Of a stretch of DNA of 11,033 nt, positions 1-7,934 are shown piece after piece. This DNA comes from Bacillota bacterium (GTDB lineage Bacteria; Bacillota; UBA4882; UBA8346): assembly GCA_028282485.1 (NCBI GenBank), contig JANQHU010000221.1, positions 1 through 11,033 on the forward strand, given 5' to 3'. A model generated the notes under the pieces. The model made no database searches. It was given only the letters and a program-made list of their open reading frames with translations, and was not told the DNA's origin. Made by a program: the position numbers and the translations under genes. Position 1 is the first letter of the stretch. Every line of letters starts with the position of its first letter.

Positions 1-2611
1 TCAGGCCAGTAACCCCGTCTTCCACAATTTCAGCTAAACCACCCACCTTGGAAACAATTACCGATACTCCTACTGCCATTGCTTCCAAAGCAACTATGCC
101 AAAAGGCTCATAAGTGCTGGGAAATACGGCTACATCACTCTCTGCTAATAACTCATCCCGCTTTTTTTCGGAAACAAAACCAGCAAAACAAACATTTTTT
201 TCAATTCCTAGCTCAATAGCAATATTTTTCAACTCCCTGGCATAAGGGCCAGAGCCAGCAATGGTTAACCTAATATCAGGATACATATGCTGTAATTCAG
301 CAATAGCTTTCAGGAGATACTGAACTCCTTTCTCTACTACCAAACGGCCGATAAATAAAATTTTCTGACCTGGTTCTTTTTTACGCCGGATTGGCTCATT
401 ATTAACTCCATTAGGAATAATTTTAATTTTCATATTTTTGGTTACAAAAAGATTTTCGATTTCACTTTCCATATACTTACTGCAACAAATAATTTGAGTT
501 GCTTCTTTAACTAAATCCGCTTCCAATCGATGAATTGAATGCTGAATATGATTATGCAGCCCTTTATTGCGGCCGTGTTCCGTCGCGTGGATGGTTGCTA
601 CCAAAGGCATATTAAAGGTTTCGTGTAGCTCCTTAGCCGCATAAGCCACCAACCAATCATGGGCATGCAAGATTAAGGGCATTCGCGGAAAACGCTTAAT
701 CAATTCTCTGCCAAAGTCAGCCATAGCAATATTCAGTTGCAAAACCCAGGCAAGAAAATCTATTTCTTCTTCTTGACGTTGGTGAGTAGGGAGAAAATGC
801 ACATATACTCCTTCGTTAATTGTTGAATAGGACTGCTCATTATGGGTAAAGGTTAACACATGAACATTCATTCCTGCCTTCACTAAATCAGCTGCTAAAT
901 AACGCACATGAATTCCTAAGCCTCCCACATGATTGGGCGGATACTCCCAACTAAGCATAATTACCAACGGCTTGGACCCATTAACCGAGCGGCAGATGGG
1001 AATAAATCTAGAGGTAGATAAAGTATACATCCGATAATCAAATTCCGGGAAAACATGATTTTTAGTTTCTAAATCCTCCAAATATTCCGTTTCAATTTGG
1101 TTAGTTTGATAACCTTCGCAGAGCTTAAAGAAGTCTGCTAAATGATTTTGCAAACGCTCTCCGGCATATTTGGTCATGGTTTGACTGGTAATAATAAAAG
1201 GCCAATCGCTACTTTGAGCTAATAATAATTCCCGGCCGGCTTGATTTAAGATCCGCTTTTGCCATTGTGTAGGACGCTGGCAGCCTTCCGATAAAGCAAC
1301 CATCATTCTTTCGGCCCGATGCAAATCCGGATAAGTCCAATCGGTATTATTATTTAACCAGTAACGGTAAAATCCGCCTTCTCCCCAGGAAGAGGGCCCG
1401 AAAGCAACTTCTTGGCGAGGAGGATTTTGGGCTAAATGCTCTGCTAAGGTTACTGTTTTAATGGTCTCATTTTTACCGGAGGCCAACCGCAAAACCTCTT
1501 CCAACCAATTTGGTCCTTCAAACCACCAGTGCCCAAATAATTCGGCATCATAAGGTGCCACAATAATCGGCTGCTCTTTCATCTGACCAGACCAGTAATT
1601 AATTTGCCAATGACGATTTTCCACAAAGTCCTGGGCATGTTCCTTCGCTTTGGCTAGAGCCGCCTCCCGGTCATAGGGTTCTTTATGATCGGTTTTTCCG
1701 GTAATCCGGAAATATTTAAGACCCGTATCTCCTCTGAGGCCGGCCACCAAATGGGGCTCCACATATTCATAATCTAAATCATAACCAACATCCCGGTAGA
1801 ACTCACGATAGGCGGGATCCCCCGGATAACCGTCGGTGCGACTCCAGACTTGTTGGGAAGTCTCCCAGTCCCGCCCGTAAACGGCCACTTTGCCAATTTT
1901 TACCGGAGCATAAACTGCAGTAGTTACGGTGGGAATGGCTTTTAAAATTCCATGGGCCGCCATCACAAAATACTTGATCCCCTCTGCTTCCAGAATCTTT
2001 TCCACTTGCGGAAAATAAGCACATTCCGGCAGCCACAACCCCTCCGGCAGCCAACCAAAAATTTCTTTAAAAAGGCTCACCCCTGCTCTTACCTGGGCCG
2101 CTCGCGCCTCTTCGGTGACCATTAAGGGGAGAAAACCGTGGGTTGCACAGGTGGTGATTAACTCCAGACAACCCTCTTTGGCAAACTTTTTCAAGGGATT
2201 AATTAAGCTCTTTTCATAATTTATTTCGAATGCTGCTTTAATTTTGCTTAACCATTCCTGATAAAAAAGCGCTTGAGAATAAAATTTAGCATCGCTTCTA
2301 CTAGTACGCTGCACTTCTTTTTTAGCTAACTCTAACAAATTATCTAAATAACTAATATATTGCTCGGCAAAATAAGGCGCCGTAATCATACTTAATAAGG
2401 TAGGTGATAAGGATAAGGTTAATTTAAAATCAACCCCCTCCTTCACCAAACGTTCAAAGCTAAGTAATAATGGGATGTATGTTTCTGTTGTCGCTTCAAA
2501 TAACCATTTTTGTTCCAGAGTCTGATCCACTTCCGGATTATTAACAAAAGGCAAATGGGCGTGTAATAAAAAAGCTAAATGCCCTTTCGGCAATGAACTG
2601 TTTTTAACCAT
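1..2611 (-). CDS. GH57 alpha-glucan branching enzyme fused to GT4 glycosyltransferase (glycogen synthase-like), C-terminus off window
   Basis: The reading frame is open from the ATG at 2611 to the left edge, giving 870 complete codons. Residues about 1-545 are a full GH57/DUF1957 branching-enzyme module: HAHLPF at 17-22, WLPECAY with the expected nucleophile E196, and YDAELFGHWWFE with the expected acid/base D355 (assigned by analogy to characterised GH57 branching enzymes). From about residue 547 a GT-B module begins: SWEYPPNHVGGLGIHV near its start, the donor-side FIGRLVVEKG, and the E-x7-E pair E835/E843 in EPFGIVALEAMA. The protein stops at EDGVTGL, so perhaps 100 C-terminal residues are missing. 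Inferred role: a cytoplasmic bifunctional enzyme elongating alpha-1,4-glucan from a nucleotide sugar and adding alpha-1,6 branches. The start is set by AAGGAGG at 2618-2624, 7 bases upstream. It overlaps the end of the DUF4912 gene by 8 bases, so translation is probably coupled. Donor sugar and exact product are not shown by sequence. Confidence 0.9.
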   Translation of the reverse strand, partial: MVKNSSLPKGHLAFLLHAHLPFVNNPEVDQTLEQKWLFEATTETYIPLLLSFERLVKEGVDFKLTLSLSPTLLSMITAPYFAEQYISYLDNLLELAKKEVQRTSRSDAKFYSQALFYQEWLSKIKAAFEINYEKSLINPLKKFAKEGCLELITTCATHGFLPLMVTEEARAAQVRAGVSLFKEIFGWLPEGLWLPECAYFPQVEKILEAEGIKYFVMAAHGILKAIPTVTTAVYAPVKIGKVAVYGRDWETSQQVWSRTDGYPGDPAYREFYRDVGYDLDYEYVEPHLVAGLRGDTGLKYFRITGKTDHKEPYDREAALAKAKEHAQDFVENRHWQINYWSGQMKEQPIIVAPYDAELFGHWWFEGPNWLEEVLRLASGKNETIKTVTLAEHLAQNPPRQEVAFGPSSWGEGGFYRYWLNNNTDWTYPDLHRAERMMVALSEGCQRPTQWQKRILNQAGRELLLAQSSDWPFIITSQTMTKYAGERLQNHLADFFKLCEGYQTNQIETEYLEDLETKNHVFPEFDYRMYTLSTSRFIPICRSVNGSKPLVIMLSWEYPPNHVGGLGIHVRYLAADLVKAGMNVHVLTFTHNEQSYSTINEGVYVHFLPTHQRQEEEIDFLAWVLQLNIAMADFGRELIKRFPRMPLILHAHDWLVAYAAKELHETFNMPLVATIHATEHGRNKGLHNHIQHSIHRLEADLVKEATQIICCSKYMESEIENLFVTKNMKIKIIPNGVNNEPIRRKKEPGQKILFIGRLVVEKGVQYLLKAIAELQHMYPDIRLTIAGSGPYARELKNIAIELGIEKNVCFAGFVSEKKRDELLAESDVAVFPSTYEPFGIVALEAMAVGVSVIVSKVGGLAEIVEDGVTGL

Positions 2612-3083
2612 GGACTGCCTCCTTGAATACCCAACTGGATTCCGTATCTAATTGCCAACTAGAGCTGGTATCCATTATTTGACTCTCTATTTGGGCAAAG
2701 AAGGGTAATACATAAGCCCCTTCACGAGTCTCTTCGATTCGCGATGGAGTTAATTCAACATTACCGGTACGTAAGAAAAGAATATAACGGCCATCTCCCA
2801 GTTCCGCCCCAATTTCAAAATGGTAAGCAAATTTCGGATCAACATCTCGAAAATAATAATTTCCTAAATCCAAATTATTTATAGGAATATTTTCTACCGG
2901 ATTATTCCGACCTTTACCACACAAACGCAAACACAACCGATAACTAGTATTTACATTATTGAGAAAATCAAAAATAGTCTTATTCCGACCCTGGCTAATA
3001 TCCCAATAAACGTGCAAATTTTGTAAGTCTTGAACTAAGCAAACCAAGCTATTTTGACGATAAATATCTACTATATCTAACAT
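2604..3083 (-). CDS. DUF4912 domain protein, partner of the GH57-GT4 enzyme
   Basis: A 159-residue soluble protein with no signal peptide or membrane segment. Residues 17-30 (VQDLQNLHVYWDIS) match the typical DUF4912 opening, a hydrophobic strand followed by an aromatic YW(D/E) motif. Residues about 76-115 carry the second conserved part, ending in a GRYILFLRTGNVELTPS stretch. DUF4912 has no proven biochemical activity that I know of, but it is seen next to or fused with DUF1957/GH57 glucan enzymes, so a carbohydrate-binding or scaffold role is an inference. The ATG at 3083 has a perfect AAGGAGG at 3092-3098, 8 bases upstream. Its last codons contain the Shine-Dalgarno and start of the downstream GH57-GT4 gene, which makes the two an operon. 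A candidate promoter sits just upstream at 3115-3144. Confidence 0.85.
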   Translation of the reverse strand: MLDIVDIYRQNSLVCLVQDLQNLHVYWDISQGRNKTIFDFLNNVNTSYRLCLRLCGKGRNNPVENIPINNLDLGNYYFRDVDPKFAYHFEIGAELGDGRYILFLRTGNVELTPSRIEETREGAYVLPFFAQIESQIMDTSSSWQLDTESSWVFKEAVHG

Positions 3084-3114
3084 AAAGACTTCCTCCTTAT
3101 AAAATATTTTATTT

Positions 3115-3144
3115 ATAGTAACCTTTTAAAAACTTCCCCCTCAA
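3115..3144 (-). promoter_or_regulatory. Candidate SigA promoter of the DUF4912/GH57-GT4 operon
   Basis: Read on the minus strand, TTGAGG (3139-3144) is followed after 18 bases by TACTAT (3115-3120). Each hexamer matches 4 of 6 consensus positions. The predicted start near 3108 would give a leader of about 25 bases that contains the AAGGAGG site. Plausible by position, but AT-rich DNA produces such matches easily. Confidence 0.4.
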
Positions 3145-3794
3145 AATCTAAAACAGAACAAAAGATTACAGCCCTCCTTTTTTTAAAAAATTTTAATCCT
3201 AAAAACTTATATAATTAATTTTTTGATGTAATCTTTTTTAATTTAAAGTTATATTTTCTCTTTATTTTTTTAACTTTTTATTTTTATGCCAAAAATTACA
3301 TCAAGAATTAACTTCTATAAAATTACAATAATTTACATTTGAGTAACAATTTATTCATTAACTTTCTTCGGCAGGTTTTCAAAAAACTTTAGCATTTTTA
3401 TCAAATATTTTCTATTTTTTTTAGTTACTAAACAATAAATTTTTGGGACTTAAATACCCTTTTTCCTATTATAAAAATTGTAAATAATACAATAAAATAG
3501 CTTTGCCCCCTCTAAATAAGATATATATTAAAAGAAAGACCTCATTTATGCCTAACTTTTTCTAACTCCCTGTTTAAAATTTTTTAAAAATACTATCTAA
3601 AAAGATCATCAACAATAAATAACATCACAATTATATTCAGACCAACAGAAATATGTGCTATTATCATCCTTTTTTCAAATTAACATAAATAACCAAATAA
3701 AAAAACGGTTACTCTTCATGGAAATTAACATTTTTTGTTATAAACAACATTTTAACAGCCAAAATAAATTATTCTCTTAAAATTTTATTTTTTA
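3121..3794. other. AT-rich intergenic region between divergent operons; no gene seen
   Basis: About 670 bases with very high A+T and long A or T runs, flanked by the promoters of the two divergent units. I find no open frame with a Shine-Dalgarno site and no family similarity, no tRNA-like fold, and no GC-rich stem followed by a T-run. Some short TTACA-type words recur (3160-3170, 3227-3237 inverted, 3295-3304, 3319-3327), but matches of this length are expected by chance at this composition. A minus-strand TATAAT lies at 3468-3473 with only a weak -35 (TTTATT, 17-base spacing). The stretch could hold regulatory sites, a small RNA or decayed sequence; nothing visible decides this. Confidence 0.7.
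3727..3753 (+). repeat. Direct repeat AACATTTT (19-base period) upstream of the ABC operon promoter
   Basis: AACATTTT occurs at 3727-3734 and again at 3746-3753, a period of 19 bases or nearly two helical turns. The second copy ends 41 bases before the -35 hexamer of the ABC operon promoter. Spaced direct repeats in this position are typical of activator sites, for example of LytTR-type response regulators, which control natAB in Bacillus subtilis. No regulator gene is in the window, and A/T-rich words can repeat by chance, so the regulatory reading is only a suggestion. Confidence 0.3.
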
Positions 3795-3824
3795 TTGACT
3801 TTAATTACACTTTCTTGCTAAAAT
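3795..3824 (+). promoter_or_regulatory. SigA-type promoter of the NatAB-like operon
   Basis: TTGACT (3795-3800) is followed after 18 bases by TAAAAT (3819-3824); each hexamer matches 5 of 6 consensus bases. Transcription would begin near 3831, leaving a very short leader with GAGG at 3834-3837 ahead of the ATG at 3845. This placement rules out the in-frame TTG at 3815 as a start, because that codon lies between the -35 and -10 hexamers. Confidence 0.75.
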
Positions 3825-3844
3825 TAAATAGACGAGGTAAATAC

Positions 3845-4570
3845 ATGTTAAAAACCATTAATCTTACTAAAAAATTTGGGAATTTCACAGCTGTTTCTAA
3901 TCTGAATTTTGAAGTGAAAAAAGGCGAAGTTTTAGGATTGCTGGGTAAAAACGGAGCCGGAAAGACTACCACTCTGCGTACTTTGGCCACGATGCTGAAA
4001 CCTTCTGCCGGTACTGCCCAGGTCTGTGGCTATGACCTCCTCAAAGAACCCGAAAAAGTACGGGAACATATCGGGGTACTTTTTGGTGGGGAAAATGGCC
4101 TTTATGATCGCTTAACCGTGGCCGAAAACATCTCTTACTTCGGTGAACTCTATAACATGAATCAAAAAAGTATTAGAGAACGGTTGCATCTCCTGACGGA
4201 AATTTTTGAAATGCAGGATTATTTGCACCGCCGCACAGCCCATCTCTCCAAAGGAATGAAACAGAAAGTAGCCTTTGCCCGTTCCATCATTCACAACCCC
4301 CAATTAATCATCCTTGACGAACCAACTTCCGGCCTTGACATCAGTGCTATCCGGGATGTGCATCAGTTTATTTCCGCCTGTAAAAAAACTGGACAAACCA
4401 TTATTCTTTCCAGTCATTTGATGTTTGAAGTCGAAAAATTATGCGATCGCATTGGCTTGATCCATAGAGGCTGCTTAATCGAGCTGGGGACTATTGCCGA
4501 AATTAAACAAAAGTTCCACAGCGATGATTTAGAAGCAATCTTTTTAAAAGTGGTAGGTGAAAACTCGTGA
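3845..4570 (+). CDS. natA: ABC transporter ATP-binding protein, NatA-type
   Basis: A 241-residue ATPase subunit, the usual size for this class. Seen in order: Walker A GKNGAGKT (34-41), ABC signature LSKGMKQ (134-140), Walker B LIILDEP with catalytic E159, D-loop SGLD (162-165) and switch histidine H191 (SSHLM). The LSKGMKQKVAFARS form of the signature and the GLYDRLT stretch (about 85-91) are typical of NatA, the ATPase of the Bacillus Na+ exporter; related pairs export drugs or amphiphiles, so the substrate is uncertain. No glutamine is visible where the Q-loop is expected (VLFGGEN, about 78-84). The chosen ATG has GAGG upstream and lies about 14 bases after the predicted transcription start; the longer frame beginning TTG at 3815 would start inside the promoter. 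Its stop codon overlaps the permease start (GTGA). Confidence 0.88.
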   Translation: MLKTINLTKKFGNFTAVSNLNFEVKKGEVLGLLGKNGAGKTTTLRTLATMLKPSAGTAQVCGYDLLKEPEKVREHIGVLFGGENGLYDRLTVAENISYFGELYNMNQKSIRERLHLLTEIFEMQDYLHRRTAHLSKGMKQKVAFARSIIHNPQLIILDEPTSGLDISAIRDVHQFISACKKTGQTIILSSHLMFEVEKLCDRIGLIHRGCLIELGTIAEIKQKFHSDDLEAIFLKVVGENS

Positions 4571-5781
4571 ATCTTCGGCATATCATAATCGTTTTTAAAA
4601 AAGAAGTGATCGATCTACTCCGGGACCGCAAAACTGTTTTTGCGACTCTTTTTATTCCCATGCTTCTCATTCCGTTGCTGAATCTGTTATTAAGTAGTGG
4701 AGTGAAAGAGCTTTTTAATGAAATTAATGAAAATGTGCCCGTTGCTCTGGCTCAAGATTCAAATACCCCGGAGATCATAGCTTTAGTCAAAGAAGAGATT
4801 ATTTCTAAAAACAACCATATCCAACTCCTCAATGCCCAAAATCCTTACCAAGCCTTACACCTTGACAAAATTCGGGCCATCTTATCCTTTGAAAAAAACT
4901 ATCAAACCAAATTACAAGCCAAAGAACCTTTTCGGATTCAAATCATTTATGATAAATCGCAAAATAAATCAGCGGGGAGTATTGAGATTATCGCCCAAGC
5001 AATTACGGAGTTTAACCAGGCCGTTGTTGCGGAAAGAATAGTCTCCTTGGGGGGCAAGGCGGAAATGGCCGAAGCGGCCCAAGCGGAGCTAGTGAATATT
5101 GCTGATGCCCGTCAGGTTAATAATAGCTTTTTAATGTTAATCTTACCCCTGATGATTGGTATTTTAATGGCAGTGGGTGGGATTCCGGCGGCGACCGACC
5201 TAGTGGCCGGGGAAAAAGAGCGGGGCTCTTTAGAACCGCTTTTGGCTACCAAACCAAATCGGCAATCCATTTTATTTGGTAAATATTTGGCAATTGCCCT
5301 TTTCTCCTTTATTAGCGTATTGGCTTCCATTGCCGGACTAATTTTCAGTTATTTTATTAATCCCCAATCCTCTTCTTTATTAGGGGAAGTCAGTACTTCC
5401 GGGATGAACATTCCGCCCCTAGCAATTTTGTTCGTCCTCGCCATTGCTTTTACTTTAGGGCTTACTTTTGCGGGAATCCAAGTTGCTCTCTCAACTTTTG
5501 CTCGGTCTTTTAAAGAAGCTCAAACTTATCTCTCCTATTTGATTTTTGCCGTGATGATTCCCGGTTATGCTACTCTCTTTACCCAACCGTCGGATATCCC
5601 CATTTATATGTTCTTCTTACCTATCTTAAATACTCTTTCAGCCATTAAAATCGTGCTCGGTGGCTATATTATTTACCGTTATCTAGCCATGGCCTTGTTA
5701 TCTTCTTTTCTTTACGTTTTTGCTGCATTACTCTTTGCGACAATTTTATTTAATAAGGAGAAAGTGCTCTTTCGTAGCTAA
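4567..5781 (+). CDS. natB: ABC-2 type permease, NatB-type
   Basis: A 404-residue membrane subunit that pairs with the preceding ATPase. Layout: one N-terminal membrane helix (about 22-44), an extracytoplasmic domain of roughly 140 residues (about 45-185), then about six hydrophobic segments (about 186-208, 236-262, 282-310, 319-338, 344-366, 371-394). The cytoplasmic GEKERGSLEPLLATKP stretch (215-230) after the second helix is characteristic of NatB/ABC-2 permeases. Start codon is GTG at 4567 with AGGTGA 6 bases upstream, and it shares bases with the ATPase stop, so translation is coupled. Export of Na+ or a hydrophobic or cationic compound is inferred from family only. The gene ends 24 bases before the convergent penicillin-binding protein, with no clear terminator between them. 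Confidence 0.85.
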   Translation: MNLRHIIIVFKKEVIDLLRDRKTVFATLFIPMLLIPLLNLLLSSGVKELFNEINENVPVALAQDSNTPEIIALVKEEIISKNNHIQLLNAQNPYQALHLDKIRAILSFEKNYQTKLQAKEPFRIQIIYDKSQNKSAGSIEIIAQAITEFNQAVVAERIVSLGGKAEMAEAAQAELVNIADARQVNNSFLMLILPLMIGILMAVGGIPAATDLVAGEKERGSLEPLLATKPNRQSILFGKYLAIALFSFISVLASIAGLIFSYFINPQSSSLLGEVSTSGMNIPPLAILFVLAIAFTLGLTFAGIQVALSTFARSFKEAQTYLSYLIFAVMIPGYATLFTQPSDIPIYMFFLPILNTLSAIKIVLGGYIIYRYLAMALLSSFLYVFAALLFATILFNKEKVLFRS

Positions 5782-5805
5782 AAACCGATCTAAACGCACT
5801 CTTTA

Positions 5806-7791
5806 TCATTCGCCTCGCTTTCCCGGAAAGAAAAATCGCCAGATCTTATAAATCCCACTTTGGGGAATACTATTTTCCGCAAAAACTTCCTGATAACTAT
5901 CGGAACTAGTCCATTTGGGAACTACCTGCCCGGTTCGGGGATTCACATCCGCCCACACAATTCCCGGTGGTTCTTTAAAATCAACTGGAGCTGTTTTGGC
6001 AGTCAGGATCTGCTTCATATAACTGCTCCAGATGGCTGCCGCAGTCGCACTCCCAATATTACCAGTGGGATAACGCATGGGAACCTCCTGTTGGTCATTA
6101 CCCAACCAGACTGCTGTTACTAGCTGGGGAGTATAGCCCACAAACCACGCATTAGTATAATCACTGGAGGTTCCGGTCTTACCGGCTATCGGCCAACCGC
6201 TTACCATAGCCTTTTTCCCGGTTCCTTGCAAAACCACATCTTTCATTAATAAAGTCATAATATAAGCCGTAGTCCCGGAAATAGCCGAATGTTTCTGACT
6301 TTGAAAACTCCGGAGCAGATTACCTTGCTGATCCATAATTCTTTTTACCGGCCAGGGTTCTACATAATTTCCGCCGCCGGGAAAAGGAGTATAAGCCGCC
6401 GCTAACTCCAGCAGACTGACTCCCTTAGTTAAGCCTCCCAAAGCCAAAGGAGCCAAAGCCAAATCATTCGACCTCCCGGTTTTTACTAAACTTTTAATTC
6501 CCATGCGCTCCATCTGTTCCACTACCGCTTCAATTCCGATTTCTTGGAGTAACTGCACTGCTACTGTATTTACCGACTCCCGGAGAGCCCCACGGAGACT
6601 AATGCTGCCCCGGTATTTTTTATCATAATTGTTGGGAGTCCAGATCTCACCATTTAGCAACTCTATTTCCAAAGGTTTATCTTCAAATAAGGAGGCCGCG
6701 GTAAACCCCTTCTCCAGCGCCGTTGCATAGACAAAAGGCTTGAGGGCCGAACCGGGTTGGCGATAAGCATTGACCGCCCGATTCAACTGAGAATGATTAT
6801 AGTCGCGACCGCCTACCATAGCTAAAACCCCTCCGTTACGGGGATCAAGCATTACCAAAGCTCCCTGGGGCAGTTTTTTAGTCGGTGGTTTCGGTAAATT
6901 CCGCATTACTGCTTCCGCTTTTTTTTGGTAATCTAAATTTAAGGTAGTATAAACTTTATACCCACTAAAACGTAATTCTTCTTCAGTATAACCAGTAGCC
7001 AACAACCATTCCCGGATATAGTCTAAAAAATAGCCGCCTACCGTAGTGGTGGTGCCCTCTGGTACAATTCCCAAAGGGGCTTTGTAGGCTTTTTGATATT
7101 GAGCCTTAGTAATATACTTTTGCTCCAACATTTTTTGTAAAACAATATTTCGCCGTTTTTTGGCGGCCTTGGGATGTTTAAAAGGGGAATAATTTTCCGG
7201 ACTATTAATAACGGCAGCCAGCAAGGCGCTTTCGGCTATTTCTAAGTTAGCCGCCGATTTATTAAAATAGTAACGGCTGGCAGCTTCGACCCCTACATTA
7301 CCATGCGCCATATAAATATTATTTAAATAAAACTCTAAAATCTCGGCTTTCGTATAAGTCTTTTCAATATCCATGGCATACTCAATATCTTGCAGTTTCC
7401 GGGCCAGCGTTCGTTCTGAAGAGAGCAAGGCGATTTTTGCCAACTGTTGGGTAATGGTACTGCCCCCTTCCATTCGTTTGCCCCAAGTGACGATGTTTCG
7501 CCACAGGGCCCGGAGAATCCCTTGCAGATCCACTCCATTATGTTTATAAAAACGCTTATCTTCAATGGCAATTACCGCTTTTTGTAAACTAGGGCTGATT
7601 TTTTCAACAGACAACCAAACCCGCCGATAATAATAAAGATTTCCAATTAGTTCGCCTTTTACATCATAAACAGTAGAAACTGTGCGTAATTTCTCTAATT
7701 TTTTTTGTAAATCTTTTGCTAATGAAGCCCCATAAACTTGTTCGCAAATTAAGAGGATAAATATAAAAAAAATGGCCAAATATTTTTTCAT
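5806..7791 (-). CDS. Class A penicillin-binding protein (PBP1A family), bifunctional transglycosylase/transpeptidase
   Basis: With the ATG at 7791 the protein has 661 residues. It polymerises lipid II and cross-links the peptides on the outer face of the membrane. An N-terminal hydrophobic segment (about 4-20) acts as membrane anchor or uncleaved signal, with almost no cytoplasmic tail. GT51 motifs: EDKRFYKHNG with catalytic E77 (77-86), GGSTITQQLAK (109-119), KAEILEFYLN (148-157). Transpeptidase motifs: SALK with the acyl-serine S348, SVN (406-408), KTGTS (538-542). The set is complete, so both activities are expected. No PASTA or other C-terminal extension is present. The frame extends upstream to 7863, but a TATAAT at 7829-7834 lies inside that extension, and AAGGCGGG (7803-7810) precedes the ATG at 7791 by 11 bases. 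The gene has its own promoter and converges on the ABC operon. Confidence 0.93.
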   Translation of the reverse strand: MKKYLAIFFIFILLICEQVYGASLAKDLQKKLEKLRTVSTVYDVKGELIGNLYYYRRVWLSVEKISPSLQKAVIAIEDKRFYKHNGVDLQGILRALWRNIVTWGKRMEGGSTITQQLAKIALLSSERTLARKLQDIEYAMDIEKTYTKAEILEFYLNNIYMAHGNVGVEAASRYYFNKSAANLEIAESALLAAVINSPENYSPFKHPKAAKKRRNIVLQKMLEQKYITKAQYQKAYKAPLGIVPEGTTTTVGGYFLDYIREWLLATGYTEEELRFSGYKVYTTLNLDYQKKAEAVMRNLPKPPTKKLPQGALVMLDPRNGGVLAMVGGRDYNHSQLNRAVNAYRQPGSALKPFVYATALEKGFTAASLFEDKPLEIELLNGEIWTPNNYDKKYRGSISLRGALRESVNTVAVQLLQEIGIEAVVEQMERMGIKSLVKTGRSNDLALAPLALGGLTKGVSLLELAAAYTPFPGGGNYVEPWPVKRIMDQQGNLLRSFQSQKHSAISGTTAYIMTLLMKDVVLQGTGKKAMVSGWPIAGKTGTSSDYTNAWFVGYTPQLVTAVWLGNDQQEVPMRYPTGNIGSATAAAIWSSYMKQILTAKTAPVDFKEPPGIVWADVNPRTGQVVPKWTSSDSYQEVFAENSIPQSGIYKIWRFFFPGKRGE

Positions 7792-7828
7792 TTGCAAATA
7801 ATCCCGCCTTTTTAGTAATTCTCTATAA

Positions 7829-7834
7829 ATTATA
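7829..7834 (-). promoter_or_regulatory. -10 box (TATAAT) of the penicillin-binding protein gene
   Basis: A perfect TATAAT on the minus strand, 37 bases before the ATG at 7791 and upstream of its AAGGCGGG ribosome site. No good -35 hexamer is seen at 16-18 bases, so the promoter may be weak or activator-dependent. The match is also evidence against the longer start at 7863. Confidence 0.5.
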
Positions 7835-7873
7835 ACGAAAAAATGCACCATAAATTTCAGCATTATCTTTTAG

Positions 7874-7913
7874 CAGAAAGCCTTCTATATGCTAATATAT
7901 AGAAGGCTTTCTG
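7874..7913. terminator. Perfect 17-bp hairpin between the small membrane protein gene and the PBP promoter
   Basis: CAGAAAGCCTTCTATAT (7874-7890) and its exact reverse complement (7897-7913) flank a 6-base loop. It lies 21 bases past the stop of the minus-strand gene at 7935-8144 and about 40 bases before the PBP -10 box, so it probably ends the upstream transcript. However, the minus-strand tail (CTAAAAGATAATG) has no T-run; the T-rich tail (TATTTTGTTTTC) follows on the plus strand. It may act in both directions, stop antisense reads from the plus strand, or work without a U-tract. Confidence 0.65.
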
Positions 7914-7934
7914 TATTTTGTTTTCTCACAACTC

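Noticed and set aside
1803..2054. An 83-codon minus-strand open frame
   Set aside because: It lies inside the GH57 module in another frame, while the real frame carries catalytic E196 and family motifs.
3160..3327. Recurring TTACA-type words and inverted pairs (for example 3223-3232 with 3295-3304) upstream of the DUF4912 gene
   Set aside because: In DNA this rich in A+T, 10-base matches in a few hundred bases are expected by chance, and the copies have no regular spacing.
3815..3844. A TTG start at 3815 for the ABC ATPase
   Set aside because: This codon lies between the -35 and -10 hexamers of the promoter and lacks a ribosome site; the ATG at 3845 has GAGG.
5782..5840. A possible shared terminator between the convergent permease and PBP genes
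   Set aside because: The only symmetric sequence (CTTTCC-C-GGAAAG) has a one-base centre and lies in coding sequence; no stable stem with a T-run is seen.
7792..7863. A longer N-terminus of the penicillin-binding protein starting at 7863
   Set aside because: The extension contains the TATAAT box and the ribosome site, and the protein makes better sense with the membrane segment right after the ATG at 7791.
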